Below are positions 24,648 through 33,003 of a DNA stretch of 64,000 nt, piece after piece (the stretch's first letter is position 1; the number at the start of each line of letters is the position of its first letter). The stretch is taken from NCBI RefSeq assembly GCF_005405485.1, contig NZ_BJED01000001.1, positions 186,001 through 250,000 of the forward strand. Direction: 5' to 3'. The notes under the pieces are model-generated. The model ran no database searches. It was given only the letters and a program-made list of their open reading frames with translations, and was not told where the DNA came from. Origin of the DNA: Enterococcus hulanensis (GTDB lineage: Bacteria; Bacillota; Bacilli; Lactobacillales; Enterococcaceae). The translations under genes and the position numbers were made by a program.

Positions 24648-24914
24648 ATGAGTAAGAGAAGCGAAAATAAAGAGAAAACTAAATGGCTGTTTGTTCTATT
24701 TCTTGCGATCATAAGCTTTATCCTAGCCTTTATGACGCAGCAAATAATCTTCAATTTTATTGCCATCGGCCTTGCAATCTGTGTTTATAAATATGGAAAT
24801 CCTGTGATTTTCAAGGAATACGACGAACGTCGAAGGAAAAAATACGAAGAGGCGATGCAGGTTAGGCAAGCGGCACAAACGGCTATTACCAGTAAAAAAA
24901 TTTTCAAAAAATAG
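24648..24914 (+). CDS. Small two-span membrane protein in the Gat PTS operon
   Basis: An 88-residue protein with a basic N-terminus, two adjacent hydrophobic segments (about residues 13-30 and 33-46) and a long Arg/Lys/Glu-rich cytoplasmic tail (EYDERRRKKYEEAMQ) likely to be helical. It sits between the EIIC gene and the aldolase gene, 28 and 17 bases away, so it belongs to the operon. I do not recognise a family. A role as a PTS accessory subunit or tether is plausible but unproven. Confidence 0.7.
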   Translation: MSKRSENKEKTKWLFVLFLAIISFILAFMTQQIIFNFIAIGLAICVYKYGNPVIFKEYDERRRKKYEEAMQVRQAAQTAITSKKIFKK

Positions 24915-24931
24915 AAAAGGTGGTCTCAACT

Positions 24932-25684
24932 ATGTCAGATGGACGGATGATTTTTGAGAGAGAACGTGAAGATTTAGCACGAATCGTGAAATTGATTTTT
25001 GCAAGAAAGAATACGAATGTCGCAGGAGGCAACTTTTCATTCAAAACGACGGATCAAGAAGGTAACGAATATATTATTATGACCCCAACGATGATGTCGG
25101 AAGCCTATTTAGGCGAAGTATCACCGGCGCAAATCTTAGTAGTTGAACCTCATACGCGAAAAGTGATTGACGGTGTTGGAAAATTGACGCGGGAAATTAA
25201 TTTACATGAGGCGGTTTATGATACGAATCCAGAAATCAAAGCGGTGTTGCATGCTCATGCTCCTAATTCAATGTTTTGGGCTACTGCCGGATTAGACATG
25301 CCAAATCTGACAGAGGCGACACAAAAGATCGGCTATGTACCTGTGCTTGATTTTGAACCGAACTGCTCACCGGAATTAGCGGAGCTCGTCTCCAACTACA
25401 TGGAAAAAGAGAAGCTGGAACTGCCTAATATGCTGCTGTTGAACAGTCACGGGGTATTGATCAGCGCTCCAGGTGAAACAGGTATCGAAGCAATCCATAA
25501 AGCCTTACAAATCCTTGATACAACAGAATGGAATGCAGAGATCGCCTACAAACAAACGATTTTCCAATCATTAGGTCTACTAGACGGGTACTATTCAAAA
25601 GGCAAGCAAGTTGGTACGATCGATGATTTGAAAGATCATAATCCGATTTATAATCGTGAAGAAATTCTTGCAGGCGGGGATTAA
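24932..25684 (+). CDS. Class II aldolase/adducin-family protein (fuculose-phosphate aldolase-like)
   Basis: A zinc-dependent aldolase-type protein of 250 residues. Zinc His residues are visible in VLHAHAPNS (near residue 109) and NSHGV (near residue 170); the acidic catalytic residue should be in the INLHEAVYD stretch near residue 93. The start is the ATG with AAAGGTGG about nine bases upstream; a GTG 12 bases earlier is inside that site. It ends the Gat-type operon and would cleave the ketose phosphate or bisphosphate produced by the PTS and the divergent PfkB kinase. The exact substrate is unknown. Confidence 0.85.
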   Translation: MSDGRMIFEREREDLARIVKLIFARKNTNVAGGNFSFKTTDQEGNEYIIMTPTMMSEAYLGEVSPAQILVVEPHTRKVIDGVGKLTREINLHEAVYDTNPEIKAVLHAHAPNSMFWATAGLDMPNLTEATQKIGYVPVLDFEPNCSPELAELVSNYMEKEKLELPNMLLLNSHGVLISAPGETGIEAIHKALQILDTTEWNAEIAYKQTIFQSLGLLDGYYSKGKQVGTIDDLKDHNPIYNREEILAGGD

Positions 25685-25707
25685 GGCTAGACGAATGATG
25701 ATAATAC

Positions 25708-25747
25708 AAAAAGATGTTTCGCTGTAAAAGGCGAAACATCTTTTTTT
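25708..25747. terminator. Bidirectional terminator between convergent operons
   Basis: AAAGATGTTTCGC / GCGAAACATCTTT stem with a short loop, followed by T on the plus strand and flanked by A for the minus strand. Confidence 0.9.
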
Positions 25748-25749
25748 GT

Positions 25750-26619
25750 TTAATCAAGCCAACCAAAGTCAACTAAACATTCGTTAATGTCCTTTTCAAA
25801 AGTAGAGATATTGATGCCCTGGGCTTCAATTTTATTGGTTGCCAGCCGCAGGTTTCTGAAACGATCTGCGTAACGCTTTTGATCGGGCAGGATGTATTGA
25901 TTGATCAGCAGGTCGTCAAAGCCCAGCGCTGTGGCAACTTGCTTAGCAGCATCATAAGTAGAGAGAGCGTTTTGACTCGAAAAGTGATAAATTCCTCGTG
26001 GCAAATCAATGATCTTATCAAATTGTTCTGCCAGATTTTTGGCATAGGTCATACCGCGACACTCATTGACAGTAAACAGCGTAGGCTTTTGATAAAACAT
26101 TGCCTTCATCACATTTTTGATGATGTTTGGACTGCTTTTGATTCCGGGATAAGAAAGACCCATCATCCAAGATAAACGCAAAATCACCCCATCAATTTGG
26201 TTTTCAAGCAAAAAGTTTTCGACTTCGATTTTTTGCTGCCCGTAAAGGGATGTGCTGTCTACGTGTGTCTCTTCTGTGTAGGGGAGGTCTTCTATGCGGT
26301 TATTGAAAACCTGCTCAGTACTCAAAAAAATGAATCGCGCGCCTTTTTCGTGGCAGACTTTGGCAATATTAATAGCACTCTCGGTATTTACTTTGTGAGT
26401 GTCTAACGGATTTTCCTCGCAGTCGGCCGTTTGTGTTCGAGCTGCTGCATGGAACACAAGATCATACTCTAATGTTTTGAAATAATCCTCAACGGCTTCA
26501 GGATTTGCCAAATCTACATCCTTTCGAGTAACTGGAATAAAATCAAAATCAGCGTGATTGATGGTTTGAATCAAGGAAGCCAAATATCCGTTGGCACCTG
26601 TAATAGCGATTTTTTTCAT
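25750..26619 (-). CDS. RmlD-like NAD(P)-dependent sugar reductase/epimerase
   Basis: An extended short-chain dehydrogenase of 289 residues. The nucleotide loop is TGANGYLAS near residue 7, the central FHAAARTQTADCEENP resembles RmlD proteins, and the catalytic Tyr and Lys are in SLYGQQKIEVE near residue 130. There is no cell-envelope gene nearby; it lies ten bases after deoC in an operon divergent from a mannose-family PTS. It may reduce or oxidise an intermediate of that sugar's catabolism. The start has TAGGAGA upstream. Confidence 0.8.
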   Translation of the reverse strand: MKKIAITGANGYLASLIQTINHADFDFIPVTRKDVDLANPEAVEDYFKTLEYDLVFHAAARTQTADCEENPLDTHKVNTESAINIAKVCHEKGARFIFLSTEQVFNNRIEDLPYTEETHVDSTSLYGQQKIEVENFLLENQIDGVILRLSWMMGLSYPGIKSSPNIIKNVMKAMFYQKPTLFTVNECRGMTYAKNLAEQFDKIIDLPRGIYHFSSQNALSTYDAAKQVATALGFDDLLINQYILPDQKRYADRFRNLRLATNKIEAQGINISTFEKDINECLVDFGWLD

Positions 26620-26628
26620 ATTTTTCTC

Positions 26629-27330
26629 CTAAATAGTGATTGTTCCGTTAACAGCTTCTTGCTTTAAAGCCTCAATAATAGCGATACCTGAACTTGTACC
26701 AATACGCTCTGCGCCGCAAGCAATCATTTTTTTGAAGGTTTGAGCGTCACGGATGCCGCCGGCGGCTTTAACTTTAACTTCGGGACCAACATGTTCTTTC
26801 ATTAACTTCACATCCTCGAAGGTTGCTCCTGAAGGGGCGAAGCCGGTAGAGGTTTTGATGAAGTCGGGCTTTACTTGTTTAGCAATCTCGCACAAAGCAA
26901 TCTTTTCTTCATCCTCAAGATAGGCGTTTTCAAAAATTACTTTAGAGATGACCTCATTCTCCTTACAGATTGCTACGATTTGTTCCATTTCACCTTGTAA
27001 GTAGTTCCAATTCTTTTCTTTCACTTCAGTAATGTTGATGACATAATCGATTTCTGTTGCACCATTTTTTATGGCGTCTTTTGTTTCCGCTACCTTTGAA
27101 GCAATTGAAGTTTGTCCAAGCGGAAAGCTGATGGCTGCGCCGATGTTGATATCGGTGTCTTTCAGCAGGTCGCTGCATAATTCGGATTGAACCTGATTGA
27201 TTGCGACCATTTTAAAATGATAGTCCTTCGCTTCGTTACATAAGAGACGCATGTCTTCTCTAGTAGCGGTCGGTTTTAGGTTTGTGTGATCAATAAAGCG
27301 AGCCAATTCGTCAATAGTAAAAGTTTTCAT
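26629..27330 (-). CDS. deoC: Deoxyribose-phosphate aldolase (DeoC family)
   Basis: A class I aldolase of 233 residues. The Schiff-base Lys is in DFIKTSTGF near residue 155, with a second conserved Lys in [10 protein letters not shown] and the Asp in EIDYVIN. The family reaction splits 2-deoxyribose-5-phosphate to acetaldehyde and glyceraldehyde-3-phosphate. Here it is not in a nucleoside operon but heads a two-gene unit divergent from a Man-family PTS, under a GntR-type operator, so it may act on a different deoxy-sugar phosphate. CAGGAGG precedes the ATG. Confidence 0.85.
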   Translation of the reverse strand: MKTFTIDELARFIDHTNLKPTATREDMRLLCNEAKDYHFKMVAINQVQSELCSDLLKDTDINIGAAISFPLGQTSIASKVAETKDAIKNGATEIDYVINITEVKEKNWNYLQGEMEQIVAICKENEVISKVIFENAYLEDEEKIALCEIAKQVKPDFIKTSTGFAPSGATFEDVKLMKEHVGPEVKVKAAGGIRDAQTFKKMIACGAERIGTSSGIAIIEALKQEAVNGTITI

Positions 27331-27348
27331 AGAACATTCCTCCTGTAT

Positions 27349-27465
27349 ATGTAATTACATAAAGAATAGTAAAATATAAAAACGGACTTGTCAACCGTAA
27401 AAAAATAGTTGACAACGCTTTCTATAGGAATTATAGTTATGACATAAAATAAAATGTAATTACAT
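27349..27465. promoter_or_regulatory. Divergent promoters with twin identical operators and a cre-like site
   Basis: Minus strand: TTGACA (27394-27389), 17 bases, TACTAT (27371-27366). Plus strand: TTGACA (27409-27414), 17 bases, TATAGT (27432-27437). Each promoter is followed by a perfect palindrome ATGTAATTACAT, at 27349-27360 and 27454-27465, fitting a GntR/HutC protein. TGACAACGCTTTCT (27410-27423) matches cre at all but one position on the reverse strand. Confidence 0.85.
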
Positions 27466-27488
27466 ATAAAACGAGAGGTGATTTATTG

Positions 27489-27902
27489 ATGAAACTATTG
27501 GTTGTAAGTCATGGTGCGTTCTGTCAAGGGATTTTGGATAGTTATCAGATGATTGCAGGTGAGAATAAAGATATTTTCGCGATCAGCTTAACAGATACTG
27601 GAATCCAGGATTTTTCCGAACGACTGAATAAACAATTAACGGAACTAGAATCGGAGGATATATTAATTTTGACAGATATTAAAGGTGGGACTCCTTATAA
27701 TGAGGCCTATAAATATTACTTGTCGAATGAAGAACGAATTCGAGTGGCGGCAGGAATGAATTTACCAATGGTGATCGAGGTCGGTCTTAATTTAGCGAAT
27801 ACGAAGTTGAACGACTTGGCTGAAATGGCAATTGAGATCGGGAAAAATGGAATTGAAGGGATTGTTGAAGAGGCAGCAGAGGACAACGATTTGGAGTTTT
27901 AA
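27489..27902 (+). CDS. PTS EIIA, mannose (Man) family
   Basis: A cytoplasmic EIIA domain of 137 residues. The phospho-His is in VVSHGAFCQG near residue 9, and TDIKGGTPYNEA near residue 60 is the conserved Man-family loop. I use the ATG at 27489, spaced correctly from GAGAGGTG; a TTG just before it is less likely. It is the first gene of an EIIA-EIIB-EIIC-EIID operon. Confidence 0.92.
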   Translation: MKLLVVSHGAFCQGILDSYQMIAGENKDIFAISLTDTGIQDFSERLNKQLTELESEDILILTDIKGGTPYNEAYKYYLSNEERIRVAAGMNLPMVIEVGLNLANTKLNDLAEMAIEIGKNGIEGIVEEAAEDNDLEF

Positions 27903-27964
27903 GGTTTAGCCTAAACATTCATTGAATGTTTAAGATAGCAATCATTTTTTAGGAGGAAGTTATT

Positions 27965-28462
27965 ATGACGATTACTTTAGCAAGAATTGATGATCGCGTG
28001 ATTCACGGACAAACGACTACAAGATGGACAAAAGCGAGATCGGTACAAGGAATTTTAGTAGTTGGCGATGATATCGCACAAGATGATTTACGAAAAAAAG
28101 TACTTAAAGCAGCTGCTGGAAATTTAAAATTAGGCATTTACACGACTGAACAGGCGGTAGAAAGTGTTCCGAAAGGAAAAGACTCCGCAAAAGATTTCTT
28201 TTTAATCAGCAATTCTCCTCAAACCTTTGCTGAACTGGTTCGGTTGGGAGTAGATTTTGGCGGAAAATTAAATGTAGGGCCTATGAACACTCGTGAAGGA
28301 GCCAAGGTTTTAGGCAGAACAGTTGCTATTGACGAAAAAGATTATGAGGCCTTCGATTATATGGAGCAGCAAGGGATTGAAATTGGCTTCCAGCTTTTAC
28401 CAGATGATGAACCAAAGCCATGGAAAACCATGAGAGCAAAGTATGATTCATTGACAAGTTAA
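27965..28462 (+). CDS. PTS EIIB, mannose (Man) family
   Basis: A 165-residue EIIB of the mannose/sorbose class, which is phosphorylated on His, here in RIDDRVIHGQTTTRW near residue 15. AGGAGG precedes the ATG. It is encoded separately from EIIA, unlike the ManX fusion. Confidence 0.92.
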   Translation: MTITLARIDDRVIHGQTTTRWTKARSVQGILVVGDDIAQDDLRKKVLKAAAGNLKLGIYTTEQAVESVPKGKDSAKDFFLISNSPQTFAELVRLGVDFGGKLNVGPMNTREGAKVLGRTVAIDEKDYEAFDYMEQQGIEIGFQLLPDDEPKPWKTMRAKYDSLTS

Positions 28463-28507
28463 AAAGGCACTAAAGGGACTAATGAAAGATATGAAGGAGG
28501 AGAAAAG

Positions 28508-29353
28508 ATGGACGGAAGTTTATTTTTACCGGCGTTATTAACAGGGATTTTTTGTTACTTAGGGGCAATCGAAAGCCCATGGTTATTTGGAATGAGCGGT
28601 GGCTTTTATGTGGTAGGACGCCCTTTAGTAGCAGGCTTTTTGGTAGGGATCGCTTTTGGCGATATTCAAACAGGAGTATTGTGCGGCTTAGCAGTACAGG
28701 CCGTGTTTATCGCGAACTTATCTACCGGCGGAGCAACAAATAGCGAGATTACTTATGCGGCTTATGGCGGAATCGGGCTTGCTTTAGCTACCTCCGGAGA
28801 ACCTGCAGTGGCTGTAACTCTTTCAATCCTGATCGGACAGACATTTGGACTTATTTTTTACAATACACGTATGGCATTGTATTCATTCTGGAACACTCGG
28901 GCGCAGACTGCTGCTGAAAACAATGATGATCGAGGGATCATGCTGAATCATATCGCATATCCGCAGATTACGACCTTCTTTCTCCGAGCAGTTCCAATTT
29001 TTGCTGCTATCTTCTTTGGGAGAGGTCTAGTTGATTGGTTGTTAAATAATGTTCCGCAAGTTGTGACAGACACTATTTCTGTTCTTGGCGGTGTTTTACC
29101 AGCATTAGGGATAGCTATGTTGATGGGGATCGTCGTTAAAGAAAAGATCCATTTAGTATTCTTTTTCGCCGGCTTTGTTTTAATGGCGTTCGCTAAATTG
29201 AATATGATTGCTTTAGTATTTCTAGCAGCTATGGTTGCTTATGTCGTTTATTTAAGTACGGGAAAAGCGGGCGGCGATAATAAGCTTGCTGCAGCTACAA
29301 ACACGACTGTTGAGCAAAATGAAGCGGCCTATGAGGATGACGATCTTTTTTAA
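28508..29353 (+). CDS. PTS EIIC, mannose (Man) family
   Basis: A membrane subunit of 281 residues, with many hydrophobic segments and the ManY-type features FLVGIAFGDIQTGV near residue 45 and LSTGGATNSEITYA near residue 75. It forms the channel together with EIID. The hydrophilic acidic C-terminus probably lies in the cytoplasm. GGAGGAG precedes the start. Confidence 0.92.
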   Translation: MDGSLFLPALLTGIFCYLGAIESPWLFGMSGGFYVVGRPLVAGFLVGIAFGDIQTGVLCGLAVQAVFIANLSTGGATNSEITYAAYGGIGLALATSGEPAVAVTLSILIGQTFGLIFYNTRMALYSFWNTRAQTAAENNDDRGIMLNHIAYPQITTFFLRAVPIFAAIFFGRGLVDWLLNNVPQVVTDTISVLGGVLPALGIAMLMGIVVKEKIHLVFFFAGFVLMAFAKLNMIALVFLAAMVAYVVYLSTGKAGGDNKLAAATNTTVEQNEAAYEDDDLF

Positions 29354-29365
29354 GGAGGGAAATAA

Positions 29366-30175
29366 ATGGAAAATCGATTAACAAAAAAAGAATTGCGTCA
29401 GATTTGGAAACGTTGGGGATTTACGCATCTATCCTCAATGAGTTATGAAAAATTACAAGCACATGCTTGGGCGTATTCCTATCTGCCGTTTGCCGAAAAG
29501 TATTATAAAGATGATGAAGAAGCAAAACGCAGATTATTATTAAGACACTCGATGTTTTATAATACTGAGCCGCAAACCGGGCAATTGATCAATGGGATCG
29601 TAGCTTCATTAGAAGAAGAGATCGCTATTGGCGGCGATGTTCCAGAAGAAATGCCGGTAAACATCAAGACGACTTTGATGGGACCCTTAGCAGGGATTGG
29701 CGATTCAATTATCCAAGGGATCATCGTACCGATACTATTGTCCATTGCAATGGGCTTAGCTGCTGGTGGAAATGCTTTAGGTCCAATTTTCTATATGATT
29801 AGCTATGGGATTATTGGTCCGTTGATTTCATACTTATGCTTTATGAACGGCTACCGATTAGGTGTGAGTGCAATAGACGTTATTATCGGGGAGAACGCGA
29901 AACGAATTACTGATGCTTTCAATATCTTAGGAATCATGGTCGTTGGCGGCCTGGCAGCTTCGAATATTGCTTTGACGACTAAAATCAAAATTCCTATGGG
30001 AGATGAAGTTCAAAAACTGCAAACTGTCTTGGACGGAATTTTCCCTAATGTACTTCCTTTAGTCATGGTATTATTAGCTTGGTACTTGCTGACTTCAAAA
30101 CAAATGACAGCCACCAAAGTTATTCTGGTTTTGACGGTTATTTCAGCAATTGGTGTGGTGATCGGAGTATTTTAA
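29366..30175 (+). CDS. PTS EIID, mannose (Man) family
   Basis: A 269-residue EIID. The N-terminal soluble part shows LRQIWKRWGFTHLSSMSYEK and family features HSMFYNTEPQTG and MGPLAGIGDSIIQG; three or four membrane segments follow. EIID is unique to the mannose family, which confirms the system. It starts 12 bases after EIIC. Confidence 0.93.
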   Translation: MENRLTKKELRQIWKRWGFTHLSSMSYEKLQAHAWAYSYLPFAEKYYKDDEEAKRRLLLRHSMFYNTEPQTGQLINGIVASLEEEIAIGGDVPEEMPVNIKTTLMGPLAGIGDSIIQGIIVPILLSIAMGLAAGGNALGPIFYMISYGIIGPLISYLCFMNGYRLGVSAIDVIIGENAKRITDAFNILGIMVVGGLAASNIALTTKIKIPMGDEVQKLQTVLDGIFPNVLPLVMVLLAWYLLTSKQMTATKVILVLTVISAIGVVIGVF

Positions 30176-30182
30176 ACAAACT

Positions 30183-30213
30183 GGGCGTGTTTCTTATGGA
30201 ACGCGCCTTCTTT
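30183..30213 (+). terminator. Weak terminator or attenuator after EIID
   Basis: GGCGTGTT / AACGCGCC stem (one G-T pair) followed by TTCTTTATTT. It may allow part of the transcription to reach manA. Confidence 0.5.
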
Positions 30214-30248
30214 ATTTAACAATAATGAAGGATTTAGGAGGACTATCA

Positions 30249-31151
30249 ATGTATATTTTAGAGCCAGAATCGCGGGAAAGAATTTGGGGAACACCAAGAT
30301 TACACGACTATAGCGGTGATCAGCAGATCGAAAAAATCGGATCGGTCTATTCGGCCAGCGGAGTTTCCGAGATCGACTGCGGCATCGTAAATGAAGAGAA
30401 GACATTCAGCGAAATGATTGCGGAGAATCCTGGAAAGTTCGGTCTTGAAGCAGGGGAAGTCTATCCCCTGATTATTTCTTTTACTGCTTGTGATGAGAAC
30501 CTTAGTATTCAAGTGCATCCTACCGATGAATACGCTCAAAAGGTTGAACAGATGCCTTATGGTAAAAGTGAAGCATGGTATTTTATCAATCCGCCGGAAA
30601 AAGGATGGATTTATGCTGAACAGCAAATTCCGGAAAAATCGATTATTTTAGAAGCAGCAAAAGAAAATAATTATCCCAAAATTTTGAAGGAATATCCGGT
30701 TGCTCAACACGATTTGATCTACATTCCTTCTGGCACGATCCACGCGTTGACAAAAGGTTCTCTTGTTTATGAAATTCAACAAGCGACCGATATTACCTAT
30801 CGCTTTTATGACTATGACAGGATAGATAAGAATGGAAAAAAACGCGATCTTCACGTTGAAAAAGCCATCGCAACACTGCAGCCAGATAAACAAGTAGAAA
30901 AGCGGACCTTTGAATCAGGAGAAACAGTCAATCAAAGGGAATTCACCATCCAACATTTAAAAGGGAAACAAATCGTAGAAAACAACTCTGATGTAGCGAG
31001 CATTCTTACCATTATTGCTGGTACACTAGTTATTGCTGGCACTACTTGCCAAGCGGGGCAAAGTATTGTTTTATTAAAAGATGAGATGTTTGAATTGCCA
31101 GATACGGTTGAAGCGGTTCTGGCTACACCGACAAAATATTGGAAAAAGTAA
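30249..31151 (+). CDS. manA: Mannose-6-phosphate isomerase, class I
   Basis: A zinc enzyme of 300 residues that interconverts mannose-6-phosphate and fructose-6-phosphate. Motifs: IQVHPTDEYA near residue 90 (zinc ligands Gln and His), YGKSEAWYF, and IPSGTIHAL near residue 163 (His ligand). The start is the ATG after AGGAGG, not an upstream in-frame ATG. Directly behind the mannose-family PTS, it suggests that the imported sugar becomes mannose-6-phosphate or a related aldose phosphate. Confidence 0.92.
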   Translation: MYILEPESRERIWGTPRLHDYSGDQQIEKIGSVYSASGVSEIDCGIVNEEKTFSEMIAENPGKFGLEAGEVYPLIISFTACDENLSIQVHPTDEYAQKVEQMPYGKSEAWYFINPPEKGWIYAEQQIPEKSIILEAAKENNYPKILKEYPVAQHDLIYIPSGTIHALTKGSLVYEIQQATDITYRFYDYDRIDKNGKKRDLHVEKAIATLQPDKQVEKRTFESGETVNQREFTIQHLKGKQIVENNSDVASILTIIAGTLVIAGTTCQAGQSIVLLKDEMFELPDTVEAVLATPTKYWKK

Positions 31152-31193
31152 ATATGATATAATGGATACAATTAATTGAGGAGTAGGTAGCTT

Positions 31194-31904
31194 ATGAATA
31201 TCCCTTTGCACAAAAAAATTCGAATGGATCTATTGGAAAAAATTCAAAATGGAGAATACGCGGAAAATCAACTGATTCCTACAGAGATGGAGCTGGCGGA
31301 ACAATACAGTGTTAGTCGGCCTACTGTTCGTCAGGCTGTACAGGCACTAGTGGATGAAGGCTACTTAGAGAAGCGTAAAAAAAGAGGAACGATTGTCAAA
31401 AAAAATAAAATCCAGCAGGAATTTACCCATGTGATTGAGAGTTTTGATTCGGAAATGAGTCGAAAAGGGATTATTCCCAAAACAAAGGTCTTAAACTTCA
31501 AAAAAGTTGCGGCGAATGAGGAAGTCGCTGAAAACTTAGGATTGAGTCAAGGGGACGAAGTCTATAAGCTAACGCGTTTGCGTTACGCAGAGGTGAAGCC
31601 GGTGGTTTTGGTTACCAGCTACATTCCATGTGAGTTGTTTCCAAATTTTCAACAAGTTGATTTTACGAAAGAGAAAATGTATCAAGTCATAGAAGAAATG
31701 GGCTATCCGATTAAAACAGTCATGAGAAAATTGGAGGTCATTAAAGCGGATGAAACTATCAGCGATTTATTGGATGTGGCAGAAGGCGATCCGATGTTTT
31801 ATTTCCATACGCAAGGCTTTTCAGAGAATCGCGTGCCAGTCGAATATTCGATATCGAAATACCGCGGAGATATTAACTATTTTGTTTTTGAATTAGCGCA
31901 ATAA
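31194..31904 (+). CDS. GntR-family (HutC/UTRA) regulator of the Man PTS unit
   Basis: A 236-residue regulator with an N-terminal winged helix-turn-helix (LIPTEMELAEQYSVSRPTVRQAV) and a UTRA ligand domain from about residue 85 (DEVYKLTRLRYAEVKPVVL). A TATAAT-like element lies just upstream. HutC-type proteins recognise GT..AC palindromes, so the ATGTAATTACAT pair at 27349-27465 is the obvious target. The ligand is probably a sugar phosphate. Confidence 0.9.
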   Translation: MNIPLHKKIRMDLLEKIQNGEYAENQLIPTEMELAEQYSVSRPTVRQAVQALVDEGYLEKRKKRGTIVKKNKIQQEFTHVIESFDSEMSRKGIIPKTKVLNFKKVAANEEVAENLGLSQGDEVYKLTRLRYAEVKPVVLVTSYIPCELFPNFQQVDFTKEKMYQVIEEMGYPIKTVMRKLEVIKADETISDLLDVAEGDPMFYFHTQGFSENRVPVEYSISKYRGDINYFVFELAQ

Positions 31905-31930
31905 GCCTTGGTTTCAAGGCTTATTTTTCT
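31900..31930 (+). terminator. Terminator of the gntR gene
   Basis: AATAAGCCTTG / CAAGGCTTATT with a GTTT loop, then T-rich. It overlaps the stop codon. Confidence 0.88.
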
Positions 31931-32029
31931 GGAATGAACATTTTTTTCAATAAAATACTCTAGATGATGAAGTCGTTCTAGCGCTTTTCCAAGTAATTTG
32001 ATAGTCTTAAAAAGAAAAGAGGCGATGAA

Positions 32030-32782
32030 ATGTTAAAAACGGATCGATTTCAAGCGATCATGTCATTGTTAGAGGTTAGCGGAACAGTCCGTGTCAGTGA
32101 TATCATGGACAAATTATCGGTTTCTGATATGACGGTGCGGCGTGATTTGGATGAATTAGAAAAGCAGGGCTTACTGGAGCGCGTGCATGGCGGTGCGAAA
32201 TTGAAGGATTTTTATCGGCATGTGGAGCTTTCACATACGGAAAAGCAAATCATGCTGCAAGAAGAGAAGCAGCGCATCGTAGAAAGAGCCAATGAATTGA
32301 TCAATGATGGAGACACGCTTTTTCTTGGACCGGGAACCACGATTGAGTTGCTGGCGAAAATTATCCAAGCGGATTCATTACGGATCGTGACGAATTGTCT
32401 GCCCGTGTTTGAGGAATTGAACAAACACAAAGGTAATCGGAAAATTTATCTTTTAGGCGGCGAACTGCGGGAGACGACTCAGTGTTTTGTCGGTGAAATT
32501 ACCAACAAATCGCTAAATGACATGAACTTCCATAAAGCTTTTTTCAGCTGTAATGCATTAAATGAACAAAAGATCATGACTTCGACCTTTGAAGAAGGTC
32601 AGACGCAGCAGATTGCTTTGAATAATTCTGTTGAACGCTTTCTGTTGATTGATCACTCGAAGGTCGGAAAACGAGATTTTTCTGTTTATTACAGCCTAAA
32701 TGATGTGACGGCGGTCATTTCAGACAAAGACGAACAAAAACATTTTGAAAAGATCGAAAAAGAAGAAAAGTATATCGTATAA
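32030..32782 (+). CDS. DeoR-family regulator, LacR-like paralogue 1
   Basis: A 250-residue DeoR repressor with helix-turn-helix VRVSDIMDKLSVSDMTVRRDL and a sensor domain (LFLGPGTTIELLAKI, IDHSKVGKRDF). It is clearly related along its full length to the gene at 39050-39802, with identical stretches such as SVSDMTVRRDL/AVSDMTVRRDL and FHKAFFSCNALN. It is monocistronic with a strong terminator. Its target is not adjacent; the lac operon between the two paralogues is the best guess. GAGGCGATG gives the start. Confidence 0.88.
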   Translation: MLKTDRFQAIMSLLEVSGTVRVSDIMDKLSVSDMTVRRDLDELEKQGLLERVHGGAKLKDFYRHVELSHTEKQIMLQEEKQRIVERANELINDGDTLFLGPGTTIELLAKIIQADSLRIVTNCLPVFEELNKHKGNRKIYLLGGELRETTQCFVGEITNKSLNDMNFHKAFFSCNALNEQKIMTSTFEEGQTQQIALNNSVERFLLIDHSKVGKRDFSVYYSLNDVTAVISDKDEQKHFEKIEKEEKYIV

Positions 32783-32790
32783 GTTGGTCG

Positions 32791-32838
32791 AAACCGTCCT
32801 CAAAATCTTCCATTGAAGGTTTTGAGGACGGTTTTTGG
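32791..32838 (+). terminator. Terminator of the LacR-like paralogue 1 gene
   Basis: A long perfect stem (AACCGTCCTCAAAATCTTC with its complement; CATT loop) followed by T. Confidence 0.95.
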
Positions 32839-33003
32839 TCAGAAAAAGTCAAATGCTCTTTTATTTTTCACCCAATTTGATTATTTTCAATAAAATTATA
32901 GAATGTTTTTTTTATCTTCTTATGGTGTATCATAATAATGAGGAATAAAGAAGGAATCATTATAATTCAAAGGTTATTATCAAATTAGAAGGAGAGAGCA
33001 CTT

